Position numbers and translations under genes: made by a program. Source: an uncultured Clostridium sp. (GTDB taxonomy: Bacteria > Bacillota > Clostridia > TANB77 > CAG-508). From it: DNA of 36,823 bases. A model generated the notes under the pieces. It did no database searches, was not told where the DNA came from, and saw nothing but the letters and a program-made list of their open reading frames with translations. The stretch spans positions 1 to 36,823 of the forward strand of contig USOV01000004.1 of NCBI GenBank assembly GCA_900556455.1, given 5' to 3'. Shown in pieces: positions 8,021 to 16,520 of the stretch. How positions within the stretch are numbered: position 1 is the stretch's first letter; the number at the start of each line of letters is the position of its first letter.

Positions 8021-8710
8021 ATGAAAATAGTTAAAAAACTAATTTTGCTTATAATATTAACATTAATTGTAGTGGTAGGTATATATACAGCAATTGGCTA
8101 TGGTATGTATAAAAAAGTATTAGCAGAAACACCAATTGATGTGAAAATAGAGCAAATAAAATCAAAGAAAAATTATACAACATTTGAAAACCTTCCAAAG
8201 ACTTATATAGAAGCTGTAATTGCGGTAGAAGACCATAGATTTTATAAACATAATGGAGTAGACATATATGGAATTACAAGAGCAATAATAAATGACATTA
8301 GAATGTGGGAATTGAGAGAGGGAGGCAGCACAATTACACAACAACTTGCAAAGAATATATATTTTACACAGAATAGAAAATTAACAAGAAAAATTGCAGA
8401 AACATTTATGGCTTTAAAAATAGAAAAAGAATGCAGTAAAGAAGAAATATTTGAATTATATGTAAATACTAGTTATTTTGGAGATGGATATTATTGCGTA
8501 GGAGATGCGAGCCAAGGATATTTTGATAAAGACCCAATTGATATGACAGATTATGAAAGTACATTACTTGCAGGAATACCAAATGCACCATCTGTATATG
8601 CACCAACAAATAATTTTGAATTGGCAACTCAAAGACAAAGGCAGGTAATAAATAGAATGGTAGAATGTGAATATTTGACGACAGAAGAGGCAGAAAAGAT
8701 TCAAAAATAA
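8021..8710 (+). CDS. Monofunctional peptidoglycan glycosyltransferase (GT51)
   Basis: A 229-aa membrane-anchored transglycosylase polymerising lipid II into glycan strands. An N-terminal membrane helix (residues 6-28) is followed by the GT51 domain with all motifs: AVEDHRFYKHNGVD (catalytic Glu near residue 70), GGSTITQQLAKN, and the second Glu in EIFELYVN, then NAPSVYAP. No transpeptidase domain follows, so it is MtgA-like rather than a class A PBP. AAGGAG is 5 bases before the ATG. Next to HU and an ABC-F gene, with no operon link evident. Confidence 0.93.
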   Translation: MKIVKKLILLIILTLIVVVGIYTAIGYGMYKKVLAETPIDVKIEQIKSKKNYTTFENLPKTYIEAVIAVEDHRFYKHNGVDIYGITRAIINDIRMWELREGGSTITQQLAKNIYFTQNRKLTRKIAETFMALKIEKECSKEEIFELYVNTSYFGDGYYCVGDASQGYFDKDPIDMTDYESTLLAGIPNAPSVYAPTNNFELATQRQRQVINRMVECEYLTTEEAEKIQK

Positions 8711-8717
8711 GAATTAT

Positions 8718-8735
8718 AAGGGGACAGTGCCCCTT
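8718..8735. repeat. Hairpin AAGGGG-N6-CCCCTT overlapping the next promoter
   Basis: A 6-bp stem around ACAGTG. It has no downstream T-run, so it is not a plain terminator. Its 3' arm supplies the first bases of the -35 at 8734. Confidence 0.6.
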
Positions 8736-8762
8736 GACTAACCTAAAAAATCACTATATAAT
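8734..8762 (+). promoter_or_regulatory. Promoter of the ABC-F gene
   Basis: TTGACT (8734-8739), 17 bases, TATAAT (8757-8762), about 32 bases before the start codon. The -35 overlaps the preceding hairpin. Confidence 0.75.
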
Positions 8763-8794
8763 AATATAAGTTTGTAAAATTATAGGAGGGGCAT

Positions 8795-10375
8795 ATGATA
8801 AACGCAATTGGAGTAACATTAAGATTTGGAAAAAGAGTTTTATTTGAAGATGTAAATATAAAATTTACCAAGGGTAATTGTTATGGCTTAATTGGGGCAA
8901 ATGGAGCTGGTAAATCAACTTTTTTAAAAATATTGTCTGGGGAAATAGAACCTTCAAAAGGTGAAATTTCTATAGAAAAAGGTAAAAGATTATCAACACT
9001 GAAACAAGACCACTTTGCTTATGAAAATTATACAGTAATGGATACAGTCATTATGGGAAATAAAGAATTATATAACATAATGAAAGAAAAAGAAGCAATA
9101 TATGCAAAACCAGATTTTTCTGAAGAAGATGGTATGAAAGCTGCAAAATTAGAAGAAAGATTTGCAGAATTAGATGGATGGAATGCAGAAACTGATGGTG
9201 CAACACTTTTAAATAATTTAGGAATATCTGGAGAAAAACATTATAAATTAATGAGTGAAATTGAAGCAAAAGATAAAGTAAAGGTTTTGCTTGCTCAAAG
9301 CTTATTTGGAAATCCAGATGTTTTGCTACTAGACGAACCTACTAATGACTTGGATTTAAAAAGTATAGAATGGTTACAAGAATTTTTAATAAATTTTGAA
9401 AACACTGTTATAGTAGTATCACATGATAGATATTTCTTGAACAAAGTTTGCACACATATTGCAGATGTTGACTTTGGTAGAATAAAGATATATCCAGGAA
9501 ACTATGATTTCTGGTACGAATCAAGCCAATTAGCTTTAAAACAAGCTAAAGAAGCTAATAAGAAAAAAGAAGAAAAAATTAAAGAATTACAAGAATTTAT
9601 TGCAAGATTTAGTGCAAATGCTTCTAAATCAAAACAAGCAACTTCTAGAAAAAAATCATTAGAAAAAATAGAACTAGAAGAAATAAAAGCATCAAGCAGA
9701 AGATACCCATATATAGACTTTAAGCCAGATAGAGAGCCAGGAAAAGAAATATTAACATTAAAAAATATTTCTAAGACGGTAAATGGAGAAAAAATACTAA
9801 ATAATATATCTTTTACAGTGAAAGCAGATAATAAAATAGCATTTCTATCTGATAACGAAAATGCTATAACTTTATTATTCCAAATAATTGCAGGAGAAGT
9901 GGAACCTGATGAAGGAGAAGTAGTTTGGGGACAAACTATTACACACGATTATTTCCCAAAGGATAACAGTTATCTTTTCCCAAGAGATGAATCATTGGTA
10001 GATTGGTTAAGGTGGTATTCTAAAGACCCAGATGAAACATATGTAAGAGGATTTTTAGGAAGAATGTTATTCTCTGGTGATGAGGCACTAAAAAATATAA
10101 AAGTGCTATCTGGAGGAGAAAAAGTAAGATGCGTATTATCTAAATTAATGTTATCTGGTGCAAATTTCTTGATATTTGACCAACCTACTAACCATTTGGA
10201 TATGGAAAGCATAACAGCCCTAAACGAAGGAATGAAAAAATTTAAAGGAAATATGCTTTTTGCATCACATGACCATCAATTAATGCAAACAGTTGCAGAC
10301 AGAATTATTGACATTAAACAAGATAAAGTAATTGATAGAGAGTGCACATATAATGAGTATTTGGGAATAGAATAA
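8795..10375 (+). CDS. ABC-F family ATPase (YbiT/YkpA-like) with one degenerate ATP site
   Basis: A 526-aa soluble twin-ATPase of the ribosome-binding ABC-F family: no membrane domain, two nucleotide-binding domains and the basic inter-domain linker (about 245-300, KKKEEKIKELQEFIARFSANASKSKQA). Site 1 is normal: Walker A GANGAGKST (34-42), Walker B LLLDEPTNDLD (D180/E181), second-domain signature LSGGE. Site 2 is decayed in all parts: Walker A replaced by LSDNENAIT (351-359), catalytic Glu replaced by Gln (Q463 in FDQPTNHLD), and first-domain signature replaced by MSEIEAKDK (153-161). GGAGGGG precedes the ATG. A role in translation is inferred from the family; whether the decay is subfamily-wide is unknown to me. 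Confidence 0.9.
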   Translation: MINAIGVTLRFGKRVLFEDVNIKFTKGNCYGLIGANGAGKSTFLKILSGEIEPSKGEISIEKGKRLSTLKQDHFAYENYTVMDTVIMGNKELYNIMKEKEAIYAKPDFSEEDGMKAAKLEERFAELDGWNAETDGATLLNNLGISGEKHYKLMSEIEAKDKVKVLLAQSLFGNPDVLLLDEPTNDLDLKSIEWLQEFLINFENTVIVVSHDRYFLNKVCTHIADVDFGRIKIYPGNYDFWYESSQLALKQAKEANKKKEEKIKELQEFIARFSANASKSKQATSRKKSLEKIELEEIKASSRRYPYIDFKPDREPGKEILTLKNISKTVNGEKILNNISFTVKADNKIAFLSDNENAITLLFQIIAGEVEPDEGEVVWGQTITHDYFPKDNSYLFPRDESLVDWLRWYSKDPDETYVRGFLGRMLFSGDEALKNIKVLSGGEKVRCVLSKLMLSGANFLIFDQPTNHLDMESITALNEGMKKFKGNMLFASHDHQLMQTVADRIIDIKQDKVIDRECTYNEYLGIE

Positions 10376-10383
10376 ATATAATG

Positions 10384-10413
10384 CACATAAAAATGAATAT
10401 AATTTTTATGTGT
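10384..10413 (+). terminator. Terminator of the ABC-F gene
   Basis: CACATAAAAAT (10384-10394) pairs with ATTTTTATGTG (10402-10412), followed by TTT. Confidence 0.7.
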
Positions 10414-10451
10414 TTCCTGTTCATAACGTTCAAAAAGAAATTGTAATATTA

Positions 10452-10484
10452 AAAAATGAGCCTTTTTCATTCAGGCTCATTTTT
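10452..10484. terminator. Bidirectional terminator before the HD-GYP gene
   Basis: AAAAATGAGCCT (10452-10463) pairs with AGGCTCATTTTT (10473-10484). It is well placed to end the minus-strand HD-GYP gene and back up the plus-strand ABC-F terminator. Confidence 0.85.
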
Positions 10485-10532
10485 AATACAATCATTTCTT
10501 TTAACTCGCTTATAAAATTTTAACATAATGTT

Positions 10533-11582
10533 TTATTTTTTATTTTGTATTTTTTCTATTTCATCATAATTGTTATTTAAAATTTGTAAGAACACTTCTG
10601 CAATTTGTGGGTCAAATTGTGTTCCTTTATTTTTCTCAAATTCAGCTTTTACAACATCAAGTGGAAGTGGGTCACGGTAAGCTCTCTGTGATGTCATTGC
10701 ATCAAAAGTATCTGCAACTGCAGTGATTCTAGCAAGATAAGGAATATCTTCTCCTGCAAGTTTACTAGGGTATCCATGACCATCAAAACGTTCGTGATGG
10801 TGTTTTACAATCGGAATAATATCTTTAAACATAGTAGCATTTGATAAAATATGTGCGCCAATTGCTGGGTGATTTTTTATTTCAGAATACTCATCATCAG
10901 TAAGTTTGTCTGTTTTTAATAAGATACTATCAGGAACACCAATTTTTCCAATATCGTGGAATAATCCACCTAGTTTTAATTTCTTTAATTCTTCTTCAGG
11001 TAATCCCAAATGTTGCCCTATTAAGTAAGAATATTCAGAAACACGGTCAGAGTGTCCTCTTGTATATGAATCTTTTGCTTCAACAGTGTATCTTAAAGTT
11101 TCAATACTTTCTAAATAAGCTTTTTCAAGTTCGGCATATGTTGCTGTTAGTTTTTCATTTATTGCTTTTATTTCTTGCATTTGAGAAATAGCTTTTATAC
11201 CAGATTCAATTAATAACAATAATTGGTCAAATTTATCACTTTTCTCACAATATCCTTGAATATCTAAACGTCTAATGGTTTCAAGTGGTGGAGCTAAATC
11301 TTTGTGACCAGTAAGAAGCAAAATGTATAAGTCAGTGTTGAATTTTCTAATTTCTTCTACTACTCTATCACCATGAATAGGTGTCATTATGAAGTCTAAA
11401 AGCATTAAATCAAAATGCTCATTTCTTACTCGTTCTATTGCTTCTATTGGATCAGTTATTCCAACAAAATGATAACCAGATTTTGTTAAAAATACATTAA
11501 GAGAATCTAAAATTCCAGATTCATCATCAACTGCAATAATTTTATATTTTGCGTCATCATTTTCATGATTATATTTTCTCAT
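10533..11582 (-). CDS. Response regulator with HD-GYP c-di-GMP phosphodiesterase domain
   Basis: About 349 aa. The receiver domain (about 14-130) has the acidic pair DDE near the N-terminus and the phospho-acceptor Asp in LMLLDFIMTP. A short coiled coil (about 138-165) leads into the HD-GYP domain (about 165-345) with HDIGKIGVPD, HHHERFDGHGYP and DTFDAMTS. Such RpfG-like proteins hydrolyse cyclic di-GMP when activated by a partner kinase. The ATG at 11582 is chosen because GGAGG lies 11 bases upstream; the upstream GTG at 11594 lies in the Shine-Dalgarno. No kinase is adjacent, so it is an orphan here. Confidence 0.92.
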   Translation of the reverse strand: MRKYNHENDDAKYKIIAVDDESGILDSLNVFLTKSGYHFVGITDPIEAIERVRNEHFDLMLLDFIMTPIHGDRVVEEIRKFNTDLYILLLTGHKDLAPPLETIRRLDIQGYCEKSDKFDQLLLLIESGIKAISQMQEIKAINEKLTATYAELEKAYLESIETLRYTVEAKDSYTRGHSDRVSEYSYLIGQHLGLPEEELKKLKLGGLFHDIGKIGVPDSILLKTDKLTDDEYSEIKNHPAIGAHILSNATMFKDIIPIVKHHHERFDGHGYPSKLAGEDIPYLARITAVADTFDAMTSQRAYRDPLPLDVVKAEFEKNKGTQFDPQIAEVFLQILNNNYDEIEKIQNKK

Positions 11583-11732
11583 ATAAAAATGCACCTCCAG
11601 TAATTTATACTATTATATTGGTAAATTCGAAAAAAAGCAACAAAAAAGAAACAAAAAGTTAAAAAATAAAAAAATGTCGAAATTTGTCGATTGGCTGAAC
11701 AGCAACAAATCCAATAAAAATGCAAAAAAAAG

Positions 11733-11762
11733 TTGAAAGATAGTATAAAAATATGCTATAAT
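11733..11762 (+). promoter_or_regulatory. Promoter of the DnaJ-domain gene
   Basis: TTGAAA (11733-11738), 18 bases, TATAAT (11757-11762). Upstream lies a TGTCGA / TTGTCGA pair (about 11674-11690) that may be regulatory. Confidence 0.65.
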
Positions 11763-11802
11763 ACATGGTAGGTTAAATTTCCATTTATTGGAGGATGTTG
11801 AA

Positions 11803-12699
11803 ATGATTTTTAAAGATTACTATAAAATATTAGGTTTAGATACGAATAAAGTTAGTATTGATGAAATAAAAATAGCATTTAGAGAACAAGCAAAAAAGTA
11901 CCACCCAGATGTAAATAAGCAAACAAAAAATGCAGAAGAAAGATTCAAAGACATAAATGAGGCATATAAAATTCTATCTGGAACAGTTACAAGAAAAAAA
12001 TATGATAGACAATGGAATGCAAAAGTAGGAAAAAAGATAAAAAGTCAGCAAAGAAAAGCAAGCAGAAATAACAACAGTAATATAGTCTCAGAATTTAAAT
12101 CATTATTTTTCGGACAAAATCAAGAAGTACAAACTGAAAGTAAAGTATATAGAAAAATACCAATTAAAGGTGAAAATGTTGAAACAGAAATTAATGTTAA
12201 ATTAGAAGATGCATACTTTGGGCTAGAAAAGAAAATATCTTTAAGAGCAGTTAATGGAAAAATGAAAACATTTAATGTAAAAATTCCTGCAGGTATTAGA
12301 AATGGAGAAAAAATAAGATTAACAGGTCAAGGAAAAGCAGGAACAGACGGTGGAAAAAATGGTGATTTATTTATTAGAGTCAATATTTTAAATAATAAAA
12401 AATTTAAACTAGATGGATGTGACATAGTAACAGATCTTTATATTTCTCCATGGGAAGCTGCACTTGGAAAAAAGGTTAATGTAAATTCTATTGAGGATAC
12501 TGTAGGAATATATGTACCAGCAGGTACACAAAGTGGAGAAAAAATAAGAATATCAGGTCAAGGATATAAAGATGGACAAGGCGGAAGAGGAGACTTAGTT
12601 GCAAATGTAAAAACAGTTGTGCCCAAAGAATTAACAGAGAAAGAAAAAGAACTGTTTGAAAAATTAAAACAGGTATCAAATTTTAATCCAAGAAGTTAA
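11803..12699 (+). CDS. DnaJ-domain co-chaperone (CbpA-like)
   Basis: A 298-aa Hsp40. The J-domain (about 5-70) carries the HPD motif that stimulates DnaK; a Lys/Arg/Ser/Asn linker replaces the G/F region; the C-terminal part holds the two substrate-binding beta domains of DnaJ/CbpA (KIPAGIRNGEKIRLTGQGKAG and VPAGTQSGEKIRISGQGYKDG). The Cys-rich zinc-finger domain is missing, so it is type II. The ATG at 11803 is used, since the in-frame TTG at 11788 touches the GGAGG. A strong independent promoter follows, so it is not necessarily in the next operon. Confidence 0.92.
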   Translation: MIFKDYYKILGLDTNKVSIDEIKIAFREQAKKYHPDVNKQTKNAEERFKDINEAYKILSGTVTRKKYDRQWNAKVGKKIKSQQRKASRNNNSNIVSEFKSLFFGQNQEVQTESKVYRKIPIKGENVETEINVKLEDAYFGLEKKISLRAVNGKMKTFNVKIPAGIRNGEKIRLTGQGKAGTDGGKNGDLFIRVNILNNKKFKLDGCDIVTDLYISPWEAALGKKVNVNSIEDTVGIYVPAGTQSGEKIRISGQGYKDGQGGRGDLVANVKTVVPKELTEKEKELFEKLKQVSNFNPRS

Positions 12700-12713
12700 A
12701 AAATGCCAAAAAG

Positions 12714-12742
12714 TTGACATAAATTAAAATGTGCGGTATAAT
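12714..12742 (+). promoter_or_regulatory. Consensus promoter of the coupling-protein operon
   Basis: TTGACA (12714-12719), 17 bases, TATAAT (12737-12742). A perfect match, about 60 bases before the first gene; it predicts strong constitutive transcription of the three or four genes downstream. Confidence 0.85.
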
Positions 12743-12803
12743 AGAAAAAGGAACGCACAAAAGACAAGGGGCATTAAAATATAGAAATGAGGTGCTTTAA
12801 TAC

Positions 12804-13370
12804 ATGGAACAAATAGTTAGAGGAAAACATTTTAGTATAACAGATCCACAAGGAGTAAAAACAGTAATATATGAGGTAAACAAGACAGATAAAGAAATGG
12901 CAAAAAAGGGACCTAAATTTACTATTGAAAGACTTGATTTTACAGAAGAATTGGTAGGGGAAAAAACAAAAAAAACTTTTTATGTGAATGAACCTAGACC
13001 AGAAGGAAATAGATTAGCTATTTTCTCTTTTGGGAAAGAAAAGGTTGTAATAAACAATGGTGTGCTAGAAGGAAATAAAGTATTAATTTCTAGAGAACCA
13101 TTACCATTTCATTTTAAAACAATGTATTCTGAACAAGAAACGGAGTTTAAAGAATTCACATATACACCAAACTTAAAAAGACCTATATCAATAATAGATC
13201 CAGAAACAACAGAAGAAGTCAAACCAGTCTTATATTTTGATGAAGAAACAAATGAGGTAAAAGGTAAGTGCAAATTAAGACCATATAAAAGTTATTTTGC
13301 CTTTGAAGTAAGACAAGGGGAAGATGATGACTTTATGTTATTAGGGGGAAGCCCTGTTATTGAAGAATAA
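12804..13370 (+). CDS. Unknown soluble protein, first gene of the coupling-protein operon
   Basis: A 188-aa, charged protein with no signal peptide or membrane helix. Mostly beta by composition, with an N-terminal repeat-like half (FTIERLDFTEELVGEK) and a second half built around FKEFTYTPNLKRPISI. I recognise no family or catalytic motif. AGGTG is 9 bases before the ATG. It is followed after 15 bp by a small gene and then the coupling ATPase, so it may act with that ATPase as an accessory or substrate-adaptor, an inference from position only. Confidence 0.7.
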   Translation: MEQIVRGKHFSITDPQGVKTVIYEVNKTDKEMAKKGPKFTIERLDFTEELVGEKTKKTFYVNEPRPEGNRLAIFSFGKEKVVINNGVLEGNKVLISREPLPFHFKTMYSEQETEFKEFTYTPNLKRPISIIDPETTEEVKPVLYFDEETNEVKGKCKLRPYKSYFAFEVRQGEDDDFMLLGGSPVIEE

Positions 13371-13385
13371 GGAGGATATATAATT

Positions 13386-13547
13386 ATGTCAAAATTAGAA
13401 TTACGTAAGGATAGAAAAACTGGAGAACCAGTAATAAAAAGATTGGTATCTGCAGAAAAAGCAAAAAATGAAGATTACTTAGTTATTAAGGCTTATGATA
13501 ATAAAGAAAGAGAAGCTGAACAAACAGATAAAGGCTTAAGAGACTAA
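13386..13547 (+). CDS. Small charged protein (53 aa) in the coupling-protein operon
   Basis: A 53-aa reading frame with an excellent Shine-Dalgarno (AAGGAGG, 9 bases upstream) and ATG start, ending 30 bp before the coupling-ATPase gene. Very rich in Lys, Glu, Arg and Asp, no hydrophobic segment, so probably cytosolic. Codon use matches its neighbours. No family recognised; its position suggests an accessory to the ATPase. Confidence 0.75.
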   Translation: MSKLELRKDRKTGEPVIKRLVSAEKAKNEDYLVIKAYDNKEREAEQTDKGLRD

Positions 13548-13577
13548 TAAAACCTACAAAAGAAAAGGTGATGATAT

Positions 13578-14045
13578 ATGTATAAAATTAAGCATGCACT
13601 AAAAAAAGGAAAAGCAATTTTTATAGTAGTAGCGGTACTATGGATAGCATTATCCATAGTATTAATTGCGCCTGGAACTGTTAGCAAGATCGATTCAAAA
13701 GTAACCGGAGAAAGTGCTATTGATTTATTTTTTACTAATATTAGTGATATAGGTGGAAACTTAAATAAAGCATTTAGTTCTGAATATATATCAACTTTTG
13801 GAAAAGGAGAATTATATTTAGCTGTTGCTTTATTTATTTTAGCAGGAATTGGAATAATGAAATCTTTTCCTAAAAATGAATATACAGATATTGAGCATGG
13901 TTCAAGTGACTGGGCAACAGGAGGAGAGCAATATCAAATATTAAGTCCTAAAAAAGGAATATTATTAGCAGAAAAAAACTATTTACCAGTAGATAAAAGA
14001 GGAAATGTAAATGTTTTAATTGTTGGACGGTTCTGGTTCTGGTAA
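13578..14045 (+). CDS. VirD4/TraG-type coupling ATPase, N-terminal part (joined by +1 shift at CGG)
   Basis: The N-terminal 149 residues of a type IV coupling protein: two membrane helices (about 13-33 and 77-95), then the region leading to the Walker A (GNVNVLIVG). In frame the next codon is CGG at 14028 and the frame ends five codons later. Skipping the C gives GGT and restores the Walker A GGSGSGKS, continuing as the frame to 15528. The whole protein would be 648 aa, the usual length for TraG/VirD4. RBS-like GGTGATGATAT before the ATG. Both halves are otherwise intact, which argues against an old pseudogene. Confidence 0.85.
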   Translation: MYKIKHALKKGKAIFIVVAVLWIALSIVLIAPGTVSKIDSKVTGESAIDLFFTNISDIGGNLNKAFSSEYISTFGKGELYLAVALFILAGIGIMKSFPKNEYTDIEHGSSDWATGGEQYQILSPKKGILLAEKNYLPVDKRGNVNVLIVGRFWFW

Positions 14046-15528
14046 ATCTGCATCATATGTTATACCAAATGCATATCAATTACTGGGGTCTTATGTATTT
14101 ACAGATCCAAAAGGAGAATTATACGATAAAACAGCAGGGTATTTACAAGCAAAAGGTTATGATATAAAAGTATTAAACTTAGTAAACCCAAAGAAAAGTG
14201 ATGGATATAACCCATTAATGCATATTGAAAGTGAAATAGATGTTGATGTTATTGCAAATACAATAGTAAAGGGACAAAAAACAGAAGGCAGTAACTCTGA
14301 TCCATACTGGGACGACATGGCAGAGATGCTATTAAAAGCATTAATATATTATTTATTAGCAACAAGACCAGAAGAAGAACAAAACTTAGCAAGCTGTGCA
14401 GAACTAGTAAGAGCAGCTAATAGCAATGGAGGGGGAAACCTACTTACAGAATTAATGAATCAACTTCCATATGATCATCCAGCAAGAATGAATTATAAAT
14501 CTATTGAAATTGCACCAGAAAAAACATATGGATCTATTTTAAGTACACTTCAATCAAAACTTGGAAAGTTTGATTCAAAAGAGATTGCAGAGTTAACATC
14601 AACAAATACAATTAATTTTGAAGATATAGGAAGTAAAAAGACAGCAGTATTTGTTATTTCATCAGATACTCATACAGCATATGACTTCTTACTTACAATA
14701 TTCTTCTCACAAATGATACAACATTTATATGATTTTGCAGATAAACAAGGTGGAGCATTACCACAACCAACATATTTTATATTAGATGAGTTTGCAAACA
14801 TTGGTAAAATTCCAGACTTTGATAAAAAAATATCTACATCAAGAAGTAGAAAAATTTCATTTAGTGTTATATTACAAAACTTAGATCAGTTGGAAGCAGT
14901 ATATGAAAAATCTCATGAAACAATTATTGGTAACTGTGATACAACAGTATTCTTAGGAAGTAACTCACAAAAAACAGTAGAATATTTTTCTAAAGAACTT
15001 GGTGAAAAGACAGTTTCAAGAGACAGCTGGTCTGTAAGCAGAGACAAAAATATGTCTAGACAAGGTTATAATAAATCTGACCAAATTATGGCAAGAGCAT
15101 TGATGACACCAGACGAATTAAGACGTTTAGATAATGATATGTGTATTATATTTGAAAAAGGACTAAAACCAATAAAAGCACAGAAATATTACTACTTTAA
15201 ATATAATACAGCAAATTTAGTAAAACAATATGCAGTAAACCATAATGCGAGAGAAGATGTAGAAAGAGGAACATGGAGAAAATATAATCCATATAATCCT
15301 TATGTAGAGGAAAAAGAAGGAGATAAAACTAAAGAGCCAGAGACAATAGAATCTTTAGATGACTTATTCCAAGAAGAAACTCCAAAAAAAGAAAAAACTA
15401 CAGATATACCAAAAGCTGAGGTAAAAGAGCAACCAGCAAAACAAGAAGAGGAAACATATGATATACAAAAAGAATTAGAAGCAAAATTTGACGAACTATT
15501 TGGAGCATTTGATGATGATAATAATTAA
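14020..15528 (+). CDS. VirD4/TraG-type coupling ATPase, ATPase domain
   Basis: About 499 residues following the shift, starting from GGT at 14029. Walker A (GSGSGKS) is at its start, the conserved FTDPKGELYD follows, and the Walker B is YFILDEFANIG. Motif SRSRKISFSVILQNLDQLE is typical of the TraG/TraD family, and the C-terminal tail is acidic and Lys/Glu-rich. Coupling proteins are hexameric, membrane-bound and feed DNA or protein to a type IV channel. No relaxase, VirB4 or VirB6 gene lies nearby, so this is an isolated coupling ATPase. The ORF has no Shine-Dalgarno of its own, in line with translation continuing from upstream. Confidence 0.88.
   Translation: MLDGSGSGKSASYVIPNAYQLLGSYVFTDPKGELYDKTAGYLQAKGYDIKVLNLVNPKKSDGYNPLMHIESEIDVDVIANTIVKGQKTEGSNSDPYWDDMAEMLLKALIYYLLATRPEEEQNLASCAELVRAANSNGGGNLLTELMNQLPYDHPARMNYKSIEIAPEKTYGSILSTLQSKLGKFDSKEIAELTSTNTINFEDIGSKKTAVFVISSDTHTAYDFLLTIFFSQMIQHLYDFADKQGGALPQPTYFILDEFANIGKIPDFDKKISTSRSRKISFSVILQNLDQLEAVYEKSHETIIGNCDTTVFLGSNSQKTVEYFSKELGEKTVSRDSWSVSRDKNMSRQGYNKSDQIMARALMTPDELRRLDNDMCIIFEKGLKPIKAQKYYYFKYNTANLVKQYAVNHNAREDVERGTWRKYNPYNPYVEEKEGDKTKEPETIESLDDLFQEETPKKEKTTDIPKAEVKEQPAKQEEETYDIQKELEAKFDELFGAFDDDNN
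14028..14030 (+). other. CGG frameshift site 1 (Walker A of coupling ATPase)
   Basis: Zero frame reads GGA CGG TTC TGG TTC TGG and then TAA. Skipping the C reads GGA GGT TCT GGT TCT GGT AAA, i.e. G-G-S-G-S-G-K. The family motif fixes the shift to this codon. Confidence 0.85.
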
Positions 15529-15532
15529 AAAT

Positions 15533-15573
15533 AAAGCCACCAATAATGCATAGTCATTGTTGGTGGCTTTTTT
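15533..15573. terminator. Bidirectional terminator between coupling ATPase and XRE regulator
   Basis: A 16-bp stem (15533-15548 with 15555-15570), one G-T wobble, six T after it on the plus strand. The convergent gene's stop codon (15572-15574) overlaps it. Confidence 0.92.
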
Positions 15574-16297
15574 ATTCATTGTAGAAGAATTCATCATATA
15601 TTTTAGTATCTAATATCCATGCATTATCACTTGAGATCTTTTGCAATTCTTCTTTTGAAATTTTTAATTTTTTAATATCAATTGTAGAAAGATCTAAAGG
15701 CGTAGTGGTAATTAACCCTCTTTTAACAATAGGGAGAAAGTTTGGAGTTAAGCCTGTTATAAAACAATTGAAATAGTTTGATGGATTAGATAGAGGCATA
15801 TTGATTATTATTTGAACTTGCTCTAACTTCATTTTATCAAAACTTATATTTCTAAAATTCATGTATGCTATAGTTGGTGAACACTCAACTGTTCCTTCAT
15901 AGTAGTATGCTGGATTGTAAGAGGTGTTTTTTATGCCATTATAAAAATGTGCTGAGTAAATATTACCTGTTCCTAAATCAAATTTGATAGTTGATGAAAT
16001 TAATTTATTGGATGTTAGATAATATAAATATAATGTATCAGTATTAAAGGGCAGTTTAGATGTATAAATTCCAGTAATAGATGGAGCCAACTTGGAAATA
16101 TCTATATCTAAGACATTGCATAATTCTAATACTGTAACAAAATCAGGAACAATCTCTCCTTTCTCATATTTAGAAATAGTAGCTTTAGTTTTGTAAATAT
16201 GGTCACCAATATATTCTAAACTTAGATGTTTTAGTTTCCTTTGTTTTCTTAAAATTTCCCCTAAATTAACATTAGTAATGTCATACAAATTAATCAC
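15572..16297 (-). CDS. XRE-family regulator with unknown C-terminal domain
   Basis: 241 aa (238 if started at the TTG at 16288). Residues 10-65 are a helix-turn-helix of the XRE type (LSLEYIGDHIYKTKATISKYEKGEIVPD). The rest (about 75-241) is a Tyr/Asn/Ile-rich domain I do not recognise, probably a ligand- or partner-binding part. Start is uncertain: the GTG at 16297 lies in the Shine-Dalgarno-like AGGTAGGTG, while TTG at 16288 has AGGTG at proper distance. It faces the coupling-ATPase operon tail-to-tail and is divergent from the 57-aa gene, which it might control. Confidence 0.8.
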   Translation of the reverse strand: MINLYDITNVNLGEILRKQRKLKHLSLEYIGDHIYKTKATISKYEKGEIVPDFVTVLELCNVLDIDISKLAPSITGIYTSKLPFNTDTLYLYYLTSNKLISSTIKFDLGTGNIYSAHFYNGIKNTSYNPAYYYEGTVECSPTIAYMNFRNISFDKMKLEQVQIIINMPLSNPSNYFNCFITGLTPNFLPIVKRGLITTTPLDLSTIDIKKLKISKEELQKISSDNAWILDTKIYDEFFYNE

Positions 16298-16520
16298 CTA
16301 CCTAAAGTTTCCTAAAAAGATACTTTAAAGAAGAAAACTTTGTTTTTTTAAAATTTTATAATAAAAGAAAGAAAAAGTCAATTATTACGATACAAATTCG
16401 ACAAAAAAAGACAAAGAAAAGATCAGACAAACACCTCTAGAGTTGCATTTTATGGATTTCTATGGTAATATAATATTACGGGTAAACATTTACTCAATAA
16501 TTTGAAAGGAGGGTGCTATC

